A stretch of 39,925 nt of DNA, from assembly GCA_022616075.1 (NCBI GenBank), contig JAKEFK010000061.1, positions 1-39,925 of the forward strand, given 5' to 3'. The position numbers were made by a program, and so were the translations under genes. The DNA is from a bacterium (GTDB taxonomy: Bacteria > Acidobacteriota > HRBIN11 > JAKEFK01). Shown one piece after another: positions 6,491-14,957 of the stretch. The notes beneath the pieces were generated by a model. The model was not told where the DNA came from, did no database searches, and was given only the letters and a program-made list of their open reading frames with translations. Position 1 is the stretch's first letter. Every line of letters starts with the position of its first letter.

Positions 6491-9166
6491 GTGCACTATA
6501 GAATTGACAAAGAGAAGGAACAGGCTGATCAAGAAACCAGAGAGTGGTTGGAATCTCTCGAGTATGTTCGCCAGACCGGTGGACCTCAGAGGGTTCAAGA
6601 CCTTCTCAGGCAGCTTCAGATCTACGCACAAAAGCAGGGTGTCGAAGTCCCTTTTACCGCCAACACTCCTTATATCAACACCATCCCTGTCGAGCGGCAA
6701 CCTCCTTTCCCAGGGAGCCGCGAAATTGAACGACGCATCAAAAGCATTACCCGGTGGAATGCAATGGCGATGGTTGTCCGTGCTAACAAAAACGAGGTCG
6801 GCATCGGCGGACATATTTCAACTTATGCGTCGGCTGCGACTCTGTACGAGATAGGTTTTAATCATTTCTTCCGCGGCAAAAGTGAAAGCTATGAAGGAGA
6901 TTGTGTCTATTTTCAAGGGCATGCCTCGCCTGGAATTTATGCGCGCGCTTATCTGGAAGGCAGAATCACTCAAGAGAAGCTGGAAAATTTCCGGAATGAG
7001 CTTGCTTCAGGCGGTGGGCTTTCCTCGTATCCGCATCCGTGGCTGATGCCTGACTTCTGGGAATTCCCAACTGTTTCGATGGGCCTCTCGCCGATCATGG
7101 CAATTTATCAGGCGCGCTTTATGCGCTATCTCGAAGACCGCGGGTTGAAAAAAATGGGCGACGCCAAAGTCTGGGCTTTCTTAGGCGATGGAGAAACGGA
7201 TGAACCTGAATCACTGGGCGCAATAACGCTTGCTTCCCGCGAAAAACTGGATAACTTGATTTTTGTAATCAATTGCAATTTGCAGCGGTTGGATGGGCCG
7301 GTTCGTGGAAATGGAAAGATTATTCAAGAACTGGAAGCGGCGTTTCGAGGGGCCGGTTGGAATGTAATCAAAGTGATTTGGGGTTCGGATTGGGATTCGC
7401 TTCTTGCCAAAGATAAGGACGGTATCCTTGTGAACCGGATGAATGAGGTCGTCGATGGGGAATACCAGAAGTACATTGTCGAAAGCGGCGCCTACATTCG
7501 CGAGCATTTTTTTGGGGTGGATCCGCGATTGCTGGAAATGGTGGATCATCTGTCGGACGATCAGTTGCAGAAATTGCGTCGCGGCGGTCATGATCCACAA
7601 AAAGTTTATGCGGCGTACAAAGCGGCAGTAGAGCATCAAGGCGCTCCCACAGTGATTCTTGCGAAAACAATCAAAGGGTACGGACTGGGAGAAACCGGCG
7701 AAGGGAAGAATATTACGCACCAGCAGAAAAAGTTGAACGAAGAAGAGCTTCGCGAATTCCGGACCCGCTTTGGCATTTCTATCTCGGATGAAGATGTGGC
7801 CGAAGCGCCCTTTTACCGGCCTCCGGAAGAGAGCCCTGAAATCAAATACCTTTCTGAACGCCGGCGTAAACTCGGCGGTTACCTGCCGGTGCGCAAGAGA
7901 ACCACAACACCAATTCAGTCGCCGCCCGATGATTTGTTCGACGAATTCTTTAAGGGAACAGCAGGAAGGGATGCCTCCACTACAATGGTATTCGTACGGC
8001 TCTTGTCTAAGCTTCTCAAAGATTCGAAGATAGGCGATTTCATCGTACCAATTGTGCCTGATGAAGCACGCACATTTGGTATGGAAGCTTTATTCCGGCA
8101 GTGCGGAATCTATTCGCATGTTGGTCAATTATATGAGCCCGTGGATGCCGACACTTTGCTTTATTACAAGGAAGCCACGGATGGACAGATACTGGAAGAA
8201 GGAATTACGGAAGCCGGATCCATGGCTTCTTTCATCGCAGGCGGGACTGCCTATTCTACGTATGGAATCAACACGATTCCATTCTTTATCTACTATTCCA
8301 TGTTCGGATTTCAGCGAATCGGTGATTTGATCTGGGCCGCCGGAGACATGCGTTGCAAGGGATTCTTACTTGGCGGCACAGCAGGACGCACCACATTGAA
8401 TGGGGAAGGCCTGCAGCATCAGGATGGACATAGCCATCTTCTGGCTTACTCCGTGCCGAATCTAATCACGTATGATCCAGCGTACGCGTATGAGCTTGCT
8501 GTGATTATTCGCGAGGGAATCCGCCGGATGTACGAAAACCAGGAAGATATTTTCTATTATCTGACTGTTTATAATGAAAACTATGCGATGCCACCGATGC
8601 CGGCAGATTGCAGAGATGGGATTCTGAAAGGAATGTACCGCTTTAAAGCATCTGAGTTGCAACACACTGATTTGAAAGCGCAGCTGCTCGGATCCGGACC
8701 GATATTGAACGAAGTGTTGCGAGCGCAAAAATTGCTGGAAGAAAAATACAATATTGCAGCCGATGTCTGGTCTGTTACAAGTTATAAGGAGCTCCGGAGG
8801 GAAGGTCTGGAAATTGAGCGATGGAATCTTTTACATCCGCAGGATACACCCAGGGTTCCCTACATTACACAATGTCTGAGTGGAATCGATGGCATTACTG
8901 TTGCGTCCAGCGATTACGTTAAAGCGCTGCCGGACTCCATTTCGCGATGGGTTCCGGGACGGCTTATGTCACTGGGGACGGATGGATATGGCCGCAGCGA
9001 TAGCCGCAGGGCCCTCCGTAATTTCTTTGAAATTGATGCTCGCTACATTGCGCTTGCTACGCTCTATGGTCTGCATTTGCAAAACAAAATAGAGCGCGAG
9101 GTTGTGGCTCAAGCGGTGAAGGATTTGAATATCGATCCGGAAAAAGCAAACCCGATGATCTCGTAA
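6491..9166 (+). CDS. aceE: Pyruvate dehydrogenase E1 component, homodimeric type
   Basis: The 891-residue product is close to the 887 residues of Escherichia coli AceE. It contains the thiamine-diphosphate segment GDGETDEPESLGAITLAS followed by INCNLQRLDGPVRGNGKI and GAGWNVIKVIWG, near-identical to classic AceE. The transketolase-like pyrimidine-binding and C-terminal domains follow (RTTLNGEGLQHQDGHSH). It decarboxylates pyruvate and acetylates the lipoyl group of E2. The start is GTG at 6491 with aaggaagg upstream. It lies upstream of aceF, separated by a palindromic element. No lpd (E3) gene lies in the window, so E3 must be encoded elsewhere. Confidence 0.97.
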   Translation: MHYRIDKEKEQADQETREWLESLEYVRQTGGPQRVQDLLRQLQIYAQKQGVEVPFTANTPYINTIPVERQPPFPGSREIERRIKSITRWNAMAMVVRANKNEVGIGGHISTYASAATLYEIGFNHFFRGKSESYEGDCVYFQGHASPGIYARAYLEGRITQEKLENFRNELASGGGLSSYPHPWLMPDFWEFPTVSMGLSPIMAIYQARFMRYLEDRGLKKMGDAKVWAFLGDGETDEPESLGAITLASREKLDNLIFVINCNLQRLDGPVRGNGKIIQELEAAFRGAGWNVIKVIWGSDWDSLLAKDKDGILVNRMNEVVDGEYQKYIVESGAYIREHFFGVDPRLLEMVDHLSDDQLQKLRRGGHDPQKVYAAYKAAVEHQGAPTVILAKTIKGYGLGETGEGKNITHQQKKLNEEELREFRTRFGISISDEDVAEAPFYRPPEESPEIKYLSERRRKLGGYLPVRKRTTTPIQSPPDDLFDEFFKGTAGRDASTTMVFVRLLSKLLKDSKIGDFIVPIVPDEARTFGMEALFRQCGIYSHVGQLYEPVDADTLLYYKEATDGQILEEGITEAGSMASFIAGGTAYSTYGINTIPFFIYYSMFGFQRIGDLIWAAGDMRCKGFLLGGTAGRTTLNGEGLQHQDGHSHLLAYSVPNLITYDPAYAYELAVIIREGIRRMYENQEDIFYYLTVYNENYAMPPMPADCRDGILKGMYRFKASELQHTDLKAQLLGSGPILNEVLRAQKLLEEKYNIAADVWSVTSYKELRREGLEIERWNLLHPQDTPRVPYITQCLSGIDGITVASSDYVKALPDSISRWVPGRLMSLGTDGYGRSDSRRALRNFFEIDARYIALATLYGLHLQNKIEREVVAQAVKDLNIDPEKANPMIS

Positions 9167-9172
9167 AAAATA

Positions 9173-9247
9173 TTTGAACAGAAGAACGCAAAGGACGCAA
9201 AGAATAAAAAATTCTTGCTTTGCGATCTTCGCGATCTTCTGTTCAAA
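9173..9247. repeat. Inverted tandem-unit element (cgcaaag type) between aceE and aceF
   Basis: The outer arms TTTGAACAGAAG (9173-9184) and CTTCTGTTCAAA (9236-9247) are perfect inverted repeats. Inside, the left arm has acgcaaagg and acgcaaag in tandem and the right arm has ctttgcg and a degenerate copy. The element fills almost the whole gap and may form a hairpin in the aceE-aceF transcript that tunes the E1/E2 ratio (inference). Confidence 0.8.
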
Positions 9248-9261
9248 ATAATGAGGATGTG

Positions 9262-10662
9262 ATGGCGACAGAAGTAAAGTTACCTGAGCTTGGTGAAAAT
9301 ATTGATTCTGGAAATGTTGTCAAATTGCTTGTGCAGGCGGGGCAAAAGATTGATCAGGATCAAGCGGTACTGGAATTGGAAACCGATAAGGCGACAATCG
9401 AAGTTCCTTCGCCGGTTGCGGGGACAGTAAAAGAGATTCTGGTTCAGGAAGGGGGAAAAGCTCAGGTTGGTCAAACGGTATTGGTGGTTGAAGAGAGTGC
9501 TGAGACGAAAGCCGCGCCTAAGAAAAAATCTGCATCCAAATCGAAAGAAGCGAAGGCAGAAGAACCGCCGAAAACGGCCGAGAAATCAAAGCTGAAGGAG
9601 CCGGCAGTGGAAGATACAAAAGAAACTGCGGCTCCCGCAGAAGCGCAACCGGAAGAGGAAGAAGCTGTCACGACTCCCTCTGTGGAACAGGAGGAAACTC
9701 CGGAGGGGGAGATCGAGATTCATGAAGCAACTGTGTATCATCCTGCAACGGCTGCTCCGCAAAAAGTCGTTCCCGCTTCTCCTTCAGTTCGAAGAATTGC
9801 AAGAGAGATCGGAATCGATATTGCGGACGTTCCGGGAACCGGTGCGGGCGGGCGAATTACTGTAGAGGATGTGAAGGAGTTTGCGCGCCTGATCCATCGC
9901 GGAGGTCAAGTGGCCGGTCAGCGAGGCATTGCGCCAGCTCTTCCGGATTTTTCGCGCTGGGGACAAATCGAACGAAAGCCGATGAGCAACATCCGTGAGA
10001 AAACTGCCGAACGGATGGCGATTGCATGGGCCAACGTTCCGCAGGTCACTCAATTTGACAAAGCGGATGTAACAAGGTTGGAAGAGTATCGTAAGAACTT
10101 TGGCGCAAAAGCTGAAGCCGCAGGGGGAAAGCTCACGGTTACAGCCGTTCTGATAAAAGTGATTGCGTCAGCGCTGAAAAATTTCCCGCAGTTCAATGCG
10201 TCGCTCGACATATCACGTAAAGACATCATATACAAAAAGTATTACCACCTCGGTGTTGCAGTCGATACGGATCGAGGATTGTTGGTTCCGGTGATCCGGG
10301 ATGTGGATCGTAAAAACATTCTTCAGTTGTCCGTTGAACTCACTCAATTGGCCGAACGGGCGCGCAACCGAAAACTTACGCTCGAAGAGATGCAGGGGGG
10401 AACCTTCACGATTACAAATCTGGGAGGAATCGGCGGCACAAATTTTTCACCAATTGTGAATTTTCCAGAAGTTGCCATTCTGGGAATTTCGCGTTCAAGC
10501 ATGGAGCCTTTTTATACGAATGGGTCCTTTGAACCACGCACGATGCTGCCTTTATCGCTCTCTTATGACCACAGAATCATCGATGGCGCCGATGCGGCGC
10601 GTTTTCTACGCTGGGTTTGCGAAGCAATTCGGGATCCGTTCCTGGTAGCGCTGGAAGGATAA
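9262..10662 (+). CDS. aceF: Pyruvate dehydrogenase E2, dihydrolipoamide acetyltransferase
   Basis: The 466-residue product has one N-terminal lipoyl domain with the lipoyl-lysine motif LELETDKATIEVPSP (Lys about 43). A long Ala/Lys/Glu/Pro linker (about 80-165) follows, then a peripheral-subunit-binding domain (SPSVRRIAREIGIDIADVPG, GAGGRITVEDV). The C-terminal catalytic domain ends with SYDHRIIDGADAARFL, carrying the catalytic His and Asp of HRxxDG. A single lipoyl domain is fewer than in E. coli AceF (three). I place the start at ATG 9262 after gagga; the upstream in-frame extension comes from the repeat element. It pairs with aceE and is coupled to the TPR gene, whose ATG overlaps the stop by one base. 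Confidence 0.95.
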   Translation: MATEVKLPELGENIDSGNVVKLLVQAGQKIDQDQAVLELETDKATIEVPSPVAGTVKEILVQEGGKAQVGQTVLVVEESAETKAAPKKKSASKSKEAKAEEPPKTAEKSKLKEPAVEDTKETAAPAEAQPEEEEAVTTPSVEQEETPEGEIEIHEATVYHPATAAPQKVVPASPSVRRIAREIGIDIADVPGTGAGGRITVEDVKEFARLIHRGGQVAGQRGIAPALPDFSRWGQIERKPMSNIREKTAERMAIAWANVPQVTQFDKADVTRLEEYRKNFGAKAEAAGGKLTVTAVLIKVIASALKNFPQFNASLDISRKDIIYKKYYHLGVAVDTDRGLLVPVIRDVDRKNILQLSVELTQLAERARNRKLTLEEMQGGTFTITNLGGIGGTNFSPIVNFPEVAILGISRSSMEPFYTNGSFEPRTMLPLSLSYDHRIIDGADAARFLRWVCEAIRDPFLVALEG

Positions 10663-10985
10663 TGGACGCTGAAAAGAGCAGGCTGGAGCAATTCAAAGAA
10701 TTTGTGGAATTGGATCCGTCCGACACTTTCTCGCGCTACGCGCTGGGGATGGAATACCTGGGAGCCTCGGAATTCTCTCAAGCCCTCCAGCAATTCGAGG
10801 AAGTGATCCGGTTGGAGCCGGCCGAACCGGCGGCATATTCTCAGGCCGCGATCTCGGCAGAGAATCTCAATCAATTCGATCAAGCAAGGATTTTCCTTCA
10901 AAGGGGAATCGAAGTTGCCACGAAAAAAGGGAACAAGCACGCCAGAGAAGAAATGGAAGCCGCCCTGGACAAGTTGAACTCTTAA
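10662..10985 (+). CDS. Small tetratricopeptide-repeat protein
   Basis: The 107-residue product consists mainly of about two and a half TPR motifs: SDTFSRYALGMEYLGASEFS, PAEPAAYSQAAISAENLNQF and a final helical pair. It has no signal peptide or membrane segment, so it is probably cytoplasmic and mediates protein contacts. The start ATG at 10662 overlaps the aceF stop (TAATG), indicating translational coupling. The upstream in-frame codons belong to aceF and are not used. Such short TPR proteins next to aceEF-type genes occur in Acidobacteriota-like genomes by my recollection; no specific role is known. Confidence 0.75.
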   Translation: MDAEKSRLEQFKEFVELDPSDTFSRYALGMEYLGASEFSQALQQFEEVIRLEPAEPAAYSQAAISAENLNQFDQARIFLQRGIEVATKKGNKHAREEMEAALDKLNS

Positions 10986-11003
10986 GGCTGCCCAACATTC
11001 AAG

Positions 11004-12056
11004 ATGTTTCGGTCGATACGTTTCTGGATCGTCTTAATCTTCAGTCTGATTCATCTGTCTTTTCTACCGGATCTTTTTGATTTCCTGTACAAATACAAAC
11101 CATTTCCGGAAAGGATTCAGCTTGTAAAAAAGGAATTTCAGAAAGGAGTTGTCCTTCCGTTATTTGCGTTGGAGCAGGACTATAACTACAAAAAGGCTCT
11201 GGATGAAATTGCCGGACTGGGCGCGCGGTCGGTCTCTTTTTTTGTGACAAATTATCAGGAAGATATTAGAAGCAATACAGTTTATCTGAATTTGCGATCT
11301 TCGGAACCATTGAAGCTTGCGCAGGTAATCGATTACGCGCATGGCCGCGGTCTGAGCGTATTTCTCTTTCCAACCCTGCATATCCAGCATCTGGGGGATC
11401 GCGAGTGGCGAGGTGTTTTGAAACCCGAGAATCCGAAAGAGTGGTGGGATAGTTATTTCAGAATGATTCGCTACTATCTGGGAATCGCGCGCAATTATCA
11501 GGTGGAAATGTTTTCCATCGGATCGGAGTTGTGCGCGAATGAATCCGATTATGAAAACTGGTCGCGGATTATTCAATATTGCCGGAAGAACTACAGCGGA
11601 TTACTTACCTATTCCGCGAATTGGGATCATTACCACAACATTCCTTTTATCAAGGACCTGGACTATTTCGGAATGAATGCCTATTTTGGACTGACGGATA
11701 AAGAGAATCCCGCGTTGTATGAACTGCTGGAATCCTGGAAGCCGGCAAAAGGCCGTATAGAAGAAGCTTATAAAGAGTATTCAAAGCCCATCCTCTTTAC
11801 CGAAATCGGATATCCGAGTGTCGATGGAACGAACGCTAAACCCTGGAATTATTTATCTACAGCAAAAATCGATCTTGATGAACAGGCTCTCTGTTATCGG
11901 GCATTTATTGAAACATGGGATCCGCCCCCTCCCTACATCCATGGTGTCTATTTTTACAACTGGTGGGGGCCGGGCGGTATCGGGGATAAGGACTATACTC
12001 CTCGAGATAAACCAGCCGAGTATTTCCTGAGAGCCTGGTATACGTCGCTCAGATAA
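11004..12056 (+). CDS. GH113-like TIM-barrel glycoside hydrolase with N-terminal membrane anchor
   Basis: The 350-residue product begins with a hydrophobic segment (about residues 7-25) that could be a signal anchor. A TIM-barrel domain follows with features of GH113 (beta-mannanase-like): FSIGSELCANE with the putative acid/base Glu, LTYSANWDHYHNIPF, LDYFGMNAYFGL, PILFTEIGYPSVDG with the putative nucleophile Glu, and a C-terminal GVYFYNWWGPGGIGDKDYTP. Unlike the GH5-like gene at 4294-5232, both catalytic Glu candidates are present. It may act on a mannose- or glucose-containing polymer outside the cytoplasmic membrane. The substrate is inferred only from the family. The stop TAA lies in the first bases of the following inverted repeat. 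Confidence 0.75.
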   Translation: MFRSIRFWIVLIFSLIHLSFLPDLFDFLYKYKPFPERIQLVKKEFQKGVVLPLFALEQDYNYKKALDEIAGLGARSVSFFVTNYQEDIRSNTVYLNLRSSEPLKLAQVIDYAHGRGLSVFLFPTLHIQHLGDREWRGVLKPENPKEWWDSYFRMIRYYLGIARNYQVEMFSIGSELCANESDYENWSRIIQYCRKNYSGLLTYSANWDHYHNIPFIKDLDYFGMNAYFGLTDKENPALYELLESWKPAKGRIEEAYKEYSKPILFTEIGYPSVDGTNAKPWNYLSTAKIDLDEQALCYRAFIETWDPPPPYIHGVYFYNWWGPGGIGDKDYTPRDKPAEYFLRAWYTSLR

Positions 12057-12160
12057 TCGTGGATCGTAATCGTAATCTTAATCGCAATCGATTCCTCGAG
12101 CATGATGAACGATTAAGATTTATGATTATGATCACGATTACGATTACGATCCACGATTAT
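12053..12160. repeat. Large inverted repeat with 25-base perfect arms (atcgta units)
   Basis: The left arm (12053-12077) and right arm (12136-12160) are perfect inverted copies of 25 bases. They are made of tandem six-base units of the type atcgta preceded by a cgtgg block. The interior continues with degenerate units and imperfect pairing. The element overlaps the stop codon of the GH113-like gene and ends 22 bases before the sigma factor start. Confidence 0.9.
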
Positions 12161-12182
12161 TAAAACCTTTTTGGAGTTTAGC

Positions 12183-12797
12183 ATGTCTTATACTACGGAT
12201 ATGAAGCCGGTGGCTGAGCCATACGTACGCCGACTGAATGATGAGGAGCTGGTAGACTCAGTTCTCGAGGGGAATGTACGCGATTTTGACGTACTGATCG
12301 AGCGCTGGCAACAGCCTCTTTACAATTTTGTTTACAGGTTTATGAACTCCGAAGAGGAGGCGAGGGACGTGTGCCAGGATGCATTTGTCAATGCATACCG
12401 GAATCTCTCGAAGTTTAAACGGCAATCAAAGTTCTCATCCTGGTTGTTTAAGATTGCCATCAACCGGTGCAACACGCTTTTACGTAAACGAAAAAGATGG
12501 CGTATGTTTTTTGACCCGATGTCTGATCATTCGCAATATGCGGATTCAATGGCGGGTGAAATGAATGTGGAAATGAGCGCCGAGCGGGAACAGATTTATC
12601 GAAGAATGCGGAAAGCAATCGCTCAGCTCCCACCGGAACAGAAGACCGTCCTGTTGTTGAAAGAATATGAAGGGCTGAAATTTCATGAAATCAGTGAAAT
12701 GCTTGAATGCCCGCTTTCAACGGTAAAAAGCCGAATGTATTACGCTTTGGACGGCCTGAGAAGAGCTTTAAAGCTTGTAGAGGTTAAAAACCGATGA
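12183..12797 (+). CDS. RNA polymerase sigma factor, ECF (sigma-E-like) family
   Basis: The 204-residue product has region 2 (YNFVYRFMNSEEEARDVCQD and FSSWLFKIAINRC) and region 4 (LPPEQKTVLLLKEYEGLKFHEI, CPLSTVKSRMYYAL), with no region 1 or 3. It would direct RNA polymerase to a stress- or envelope-type regulon. I place the start at ATG 12183, with ggag 6 bases upstream; the in-frame TTG at 12171 overlaps that site. The next gene, an anti-sigma factor, overlaps it by four bases (ATGA), the usual arrangement for ECF sigma factors controlled by a membrane anti-sigma. Confidence 0.92.
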   Translation: MSYTTDMKPVAEPYVRRLNDEELVDSVLEGNVRDFDVLIERWQQPLYNFVYRFMNSEEEARDVCQDAFVNAYRNLSKFKRQSKFSSWLFKIAINRCNTLLRKRKRWRMFFDPMSDHSQYADSMAGEMNVEMSAEREQIYRRMRKAIAQLPPEQKTVLLLKEYEGLKFHEISEMLECPLSTVKSRMYYALDGLRRALKLVEVKNR

Positions 12798-13474
12798 ATT
12801 GTGAACAGGTGCTGGAAATTTTGGTTTCGCAGCTGGGCGGAGAGACAAACAGGGAAGAAGATTTGCAATTGAAAAATCACCTCGATGAATGCGAGTCCTG
12901 CAGGCGGGAACAAAAAGAATTTAGAGCCATGCTTGGTCTCATGAAGCAATTACCACCGAAAGAGTGGGATGAGAGAATTCGAATTCAAGATCTGTTGAGA
13001 AGAGATCAAAAATGGAGAACGATTGTCTTCGGCAAGGCCGCTCTATGGTTCCTTGCCACAACGGCTTTCATCACTGTTTTGACTACTTTGCCGCTTCAAT
13101 GGCAGGTGAACGCGCAGGAATTCTCTGTACGCTGGGGAACGCCTCCTTCCGATATGACCGAAGAATTGAAGAAGCTGCAATTGCAGTTGACAGGAATTCA
13201 ACAGCAAAACCAGCAGTTTTATCAGATTTCAGAAGCCCGCATGAAGGAATTAGTGGAACAAAAGAACATCGAGCAACAAAAGAGGTACTGGGACGCAATG
13301 CAGATGTTCAGCAATTATCTTCAGCTTCAAAGACAGGCGGATTTGCAAAAGATCCAGCATGAAATTGCAACCACTTATGATCGAACCGGTCAAGAAGTGG
13401 AAAAGACGAATGAGCTGCTGGAGCACGTGTTGCGTACTTCAGCTGGAGAGGGTACGGTGTATGAAGGCAATTAG
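12794..13474 (+). CDS. Transmembrane zinc-finger anti-sigma factor
   Basis: The 226-residue product has an N-terminal zinc-binding anti-sigma domain (MNCEQVL with HLDECESC, the Hx3Cx2C motif). A membrane segment follows at about residues 80-100 (KAALWFLATTAFITVL). The C-terminal part outside the membrane is rich in Gln and Glu and predicted to be coiled coil (QLQLTGIQQQNQQFYQISEA). The cytoplasmic domain should hold the upstream ECF sigma factor inactive until a signal is sensed outside. The long coiled-coil sensor region could contact the coiled-coil secreted protein encoded next (inference). The start overlaps the sigma gene stop. Confidence 0.88.
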   Translation: MNCEQVLEILVSQLGGETNREEDLQLKNHLDECESCRREQKEFRAMLGLMKQLPPKEWDERIRIQDLLRRDQKWRTIVFGKAALWFLATTAFITVLTTLPLQWQVNAQEFSVRWGTPPSDMTEELKKLQLQLTGIQQQNQQFYQISEARMKELVEQKNIEQQKRYWDAMQMFSNYLQLQRQADLQKIQHEIATTYDRTGQEVEKTNELLEHVLRTSAGEGTVYEGN

Positions 13475-14297
13475 TCGAGTTCTTCTACTTCTTTTGTTTG
13501 CTGCACGAGCCTATGCACAGGAGGATCCTCTCGCTCCGGCTATGGCTCCTTTAGCTCCTAAGCCGACTTCGATCAAAGTTCATGACATGGAGAACCTTAC
13601 TATTTCGGCTTTGCGAAGGGAGTTTCCCCGTCTTTCCGGCATTTTCGCTTCGGCTCATTCCTGCCGCTTGCCTGATTACGGTCCGCTTATATCGGTAACA
13701 ATACAACTTCCGTCGTTTTACTTTACGAAACCAGTATTGCAAGAGCTGGATCGCCGGCAGCGCGCGGCTGCAGAACAGGCGCGGAAAGTGAGGACTCAGT
13801 TGGAACGCGCAGCGCAATTGATCAGCCTTCGCTCGAAGGAAGCAGGTTTGCTCGAGCGAATTGATTGGGAAGAGTCTTCGAAGAAGAAATCAAAGGAAAC
13901 GCTTGAGGCTCTTCAAAATCAACTTTCCGATGTGCGTAAAGATTTGGAGACGCTGGAAACCAATCAACTGGGCACATTTGTTGTGCAAGAATCCAACATG
14001 TTGTTGAATGAAGTTGACCTCAACAAAATGCTCGTAGCAAATTACCAGCAGTTGGTTCAACGCGTCACAAAGACGATGAAAAACTCATTGGCTGAAAATG
14101 GGCCGCTTATCACCGACCTCAACTCTCACGAAAGAGTAACTGTCAATGCATACATTCGCGATAATATTCTGGGAAGTTCAGGCAAGAGTATTCTTTTCAG
14201 CCTCTATCCACAGGACATTCAGGACTACAAAAATGGCACGATCGATTTGAAAGTATTGCGTGACCGTGTCATTGTTCGAGACGAACCCCGCGAATAG
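13461..14297 (+). CDS. Secreted coiled-coil protein of unknown function, third gene of the sigma operon
   Basis: The 278-residue product has a signal peptide (MKAISRVLLLLLFAARAYAQ, cleavage near AYA-QE) and a short Pro/Ala region. A globular segment with LPDYGPLISVTIQLPSFYFTK follows, and then a long Lys/Glu-rich coiled coil (about residues 100-175). No known family was recognised. The start ATG 13461 lies inside the end of the anti-sigma gene (14-base overlap) with ggagag upstream, so the three genes form one coupled operon. Its role as partner or signal for the anti-sigma factor is only inferred from position. Confidence 0.75.
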   Translation: MKAISRVLLLLLFAARAYAQEDPLAPAMAPLAPKPTSIKVHDMENLTISALRREFPRLSGIFASAHSCRLPDYGPLISVTIQLPSFYFTKPVLQELDRRQRAAAEQARKVRTQLERAAQLISLRSKEAGLLERIDWEESSKKKSKETLEALQNQLSDVRKDLETLETNQLGTFVVQESNMLLNEVDLNKMLVANYQQLVQRVTKTMKNSLAENGPLITDLNSHERVTVNAYIRDNILGSSGKSILFSLYPQDIQDYKNGTIDLKVLRDRVIVRDEPRE

Positions 14298-14300
14298 CTC

Positions 14301-14371
14301 TTAACGCAGAGGCGCAGAGTCGCAGAGAAAAAAACAATAAAAATCTCTGCGTCTCCGCGTCTCTGCGTTAA
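14301..14371. repeat. Inverted tandem-unit element (cgcagag type)
   Basis: The left arm (14301-14328) starts TTAACGCAGAGG and has three tandem cgcagag units with period 8. The right arm (14344-14371) holds three ctctgcg-type units, one of them ctccgcg, and ends CTCTGCGTTAA. The arms pair with a few mismatches around an A-rich loop. The element lies just before rsmD. Confidence 0.85.
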
Positions 14372-14380
14372 AATTCCTAC

Positions 14381-14920
14381 ATGCGGGTGATTGCGGGGAA
14401 GTTTCGCAGCCGGACGCTAAAAGCAGCCGGGCATTTCAGGCCCACAACTGACCGTGTGCGGGAAACACTTTTCAATATTCTCCAGAACGAAATTCAAGAT
14501 AGCGTATTTGTGGATGCTTTCGCCGGTTCCGGTTCCGTTGGAATTGAAGCGATCAGCAGGGGCGCTTCAAAAGTTATTTTTATAGAGTCGAATCGCAAAG
14601 CCTTGCTCCAACTTGAACAGAACCTTGAATCGTGTTGTGAAGGAGAATCCTGGCGGATCCTCACAATGGACACCTGGAAGGCCCTCACTCTGCTCCCGCA
14701 GCAGCTTTCCCATGTAGACCTGATCTTTTTTGATCCACCCTACGAATTCAGCAAATATCCTCAGCTCTTACAGGAAGCGGCAAAGTCCTTTCCGGATGCC
14801 ACAACCATCGTGGAGCATTCCTCTCGATCAAAGATGGAAATTCCGTTGGAATTAGAGCAGATCAAGACAGTACGGATTGGCGAAACGACCCTTTCTTTTT
14901 TCAGAAAGAAGTTGCAGTAA
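14381..14920 (+). CDS. rsmD: 16S rRNA (guanine966-N2)-methyltransferase RsmD
   Basis: The 179-residue product starts MRVIAGKFRSRTLKA and contains RPTTDRVRETLFNIL, the SAM-binding motif FVDAFAGSGSVGIEAISRGA, and the catalytic DPPY (FFDPPYEF). These define RsmD, which methylates N2 of G966 in 16S rRNA during 30S assembly. The start ATG at 14381 comes 9 bases after the end of the repeat element, with no obvious ribosome binding site. Its last codons carry the -35 of the promoter for the next operon. In many bacteria rsmD is beside coaD, which is absent here. Confidence 0.93.
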   Translation: MRVIAGKFRSRTLKAAGHFRPTTDRVRETLFNILQNEIQDSVFVDAFAGSGSVGIEAISRGASKVIFIESNRKALLQLEQNLESCCEGESWRILTMDTWKALTLLPQQLSHVDLIFFDPPYEFSKYPQLLQEAAKSFPDATTIVEHSSRSKMEIPLELEQIKTVRIGETTLSFFRKKLQ

Positions 14921-14940
14921 CAGGAATTGGAAAATATACT
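14912..14940 (+). promoter_or_regulatory. Promoter for the DUF4870/DUF2752 membrane-protein operon
   Basis: TTGCAG (14912-14917) and TATACT (14935-14940) are separated by 17 bases, and a cggagg ribosome binding site follows before ATG 14958. The -35 overlaps the end of rsmD. Confidence 0.65.
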
Positions 14941-14957
14941 AGGCGTCGGAGGTAGTC

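Noticed and set aside
14301-14371. Possible CRISPR-like array because of regularly spaced short repeats
   Set aside because: Units are only 7-8 bases and contiguous without spacers, and the second arm is inverted; no cas genes are present.
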